NCBI GenBank assembly: GCA_030632925.1
Contig: DAOVTU010000215.1
Span: forward strand, 1-5,991
DNA from: Candidatus Krumholzibacteriia bacterium
GTDB lineage: Bacteria; Krumholzibacteriota; Krumholzibacteriia; LZORAL124-64-63
Length of the DNA: 5,991 nt
Direction of reading: 5' to 3'
Part shown: piece after piece, positions 5,908-5,991 of the stretch
How positions within the stretch are numbered: the first letter of the stretch is position 1
Layout: every line of letters begins with the position of its first letter
Position numbers and translations under genes: made by a program
Notes under the pieces: generated by a model
The model's database searches: none
What the model was told of the DNA's origin: nothing
What the model saw: the letters and a program-made list of their open reading frames with translations, nothing else

Positions 5908-5991
5908 ATGTACGACCAAGTGCGCAAAACCGATCCCGCCATTGCCGAACTGCTGGAACTGGAGCTCGGCCGCCAACGCAGCCAGCTGGAG
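5908..5991 (+). CDS. glyA: Serine hydroxymethyltransferase, N-terminal fragment (runs off the window)
   Basis: Only 28 codons are present, reading M-Y-D-Q-V-R-K-T-D-P-A-I-A-E-L-L-E-L-E-L-G-R-Q-R-S-Q-L-E. D-P-x-I, then an acidic/leucine helix ending in E-x-x-R-Q-x-x-x-L-E, matches the start of GlyA, where L-I-A-S-E-N normally follows immediately. GlyA converts serine and tetrahydrofolate to glycine and methylene-tetrahydrofolate using PLP. The start is ATG 5908 with AGGAG at 5896-5900; an ATG at 5903 is out of frame. The 35-base gap after rpiB contains no visible terminator. The position after tsaC-phosphatase-rpiB is the one expected from Bacillus-like gene order, which strengthens a call otherwise based on a short fragment. 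Confidence 0.85.
   Translation, partial: MYDQVRKTDPAIAELLELELGRQRSQLE

Noticed and set aside
1..5991. Search for CRISPR, tRNA/rRNA genes, transposases, toxin-antitoxin pairs or defence genes
   Set aside because: Nothing supports any of these. The window is ordinary housekeeping and nitrogen-metabolism genes with very short gaps.

Overview
The window is GC-rich bacterial chromosomal DNA. It is densely coded on the + strand: seven complete genes and the first 28 codons of an eighth, most separated by only 1-35 bases. I see no RNA gene, mobile element, CRISPR array or phage gene. Bacterial Shine-Dalgarno sites, GTG starts and a class I-like PurE indicate a bacterium. The phylum cannot be fixed from the sequence alone. 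A deep-branching Gram-negative lineage is my guess, not a demonstrated assignment.

Left block (1-2248): a short non-coding leader with a perfect 8-bp inverted repeat, then a class I PLP-dependent aminotransferase (102-1274) and a carbamate kinase (arcC, 1283-2248) 8 bases apart. They look co-transcribed. No arginine deiminase or ornithine carbamoyltransferase lies between or after them, so the carbamoyl phosphate source for the kinase is not evident. The 114-bp gap that follows (2249-2362) holds two back-to-back hairpins and probably separates transcription units.

Right block (2363-5991): purD, purE, tsaC, a low-molecular-weight phosphotyrosine phosphatase-family gene, rpiB and the start of glyA. 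PurD and PurE are steps of de novo purine synthesis. RpiB feeds ribose 5-phosphate toward PRPP, and GlyA makes glycine (a PurD substrate) plus one-carbon units for purine rings. TsaC makes the threonylcarbamoyl-AMP used for tRNA t6A. The tsaC-phosphatase-rpiB-glyA order resembles the Bacillus ywlC-ywlE-ywlF...glyA neighbourhood.

The most interesting points are subtle, and I found no evidence of an undescribed multi-gene system. The tsaC and phosphatase genes share one reading frame, separated only by a single TGA and 34 open codons. The phosphatase has Ile where the YwlE arginine phosphatase has its specificity Thr. PurD and PurE carry non-canonical residues in otherwise highly conserved loops.
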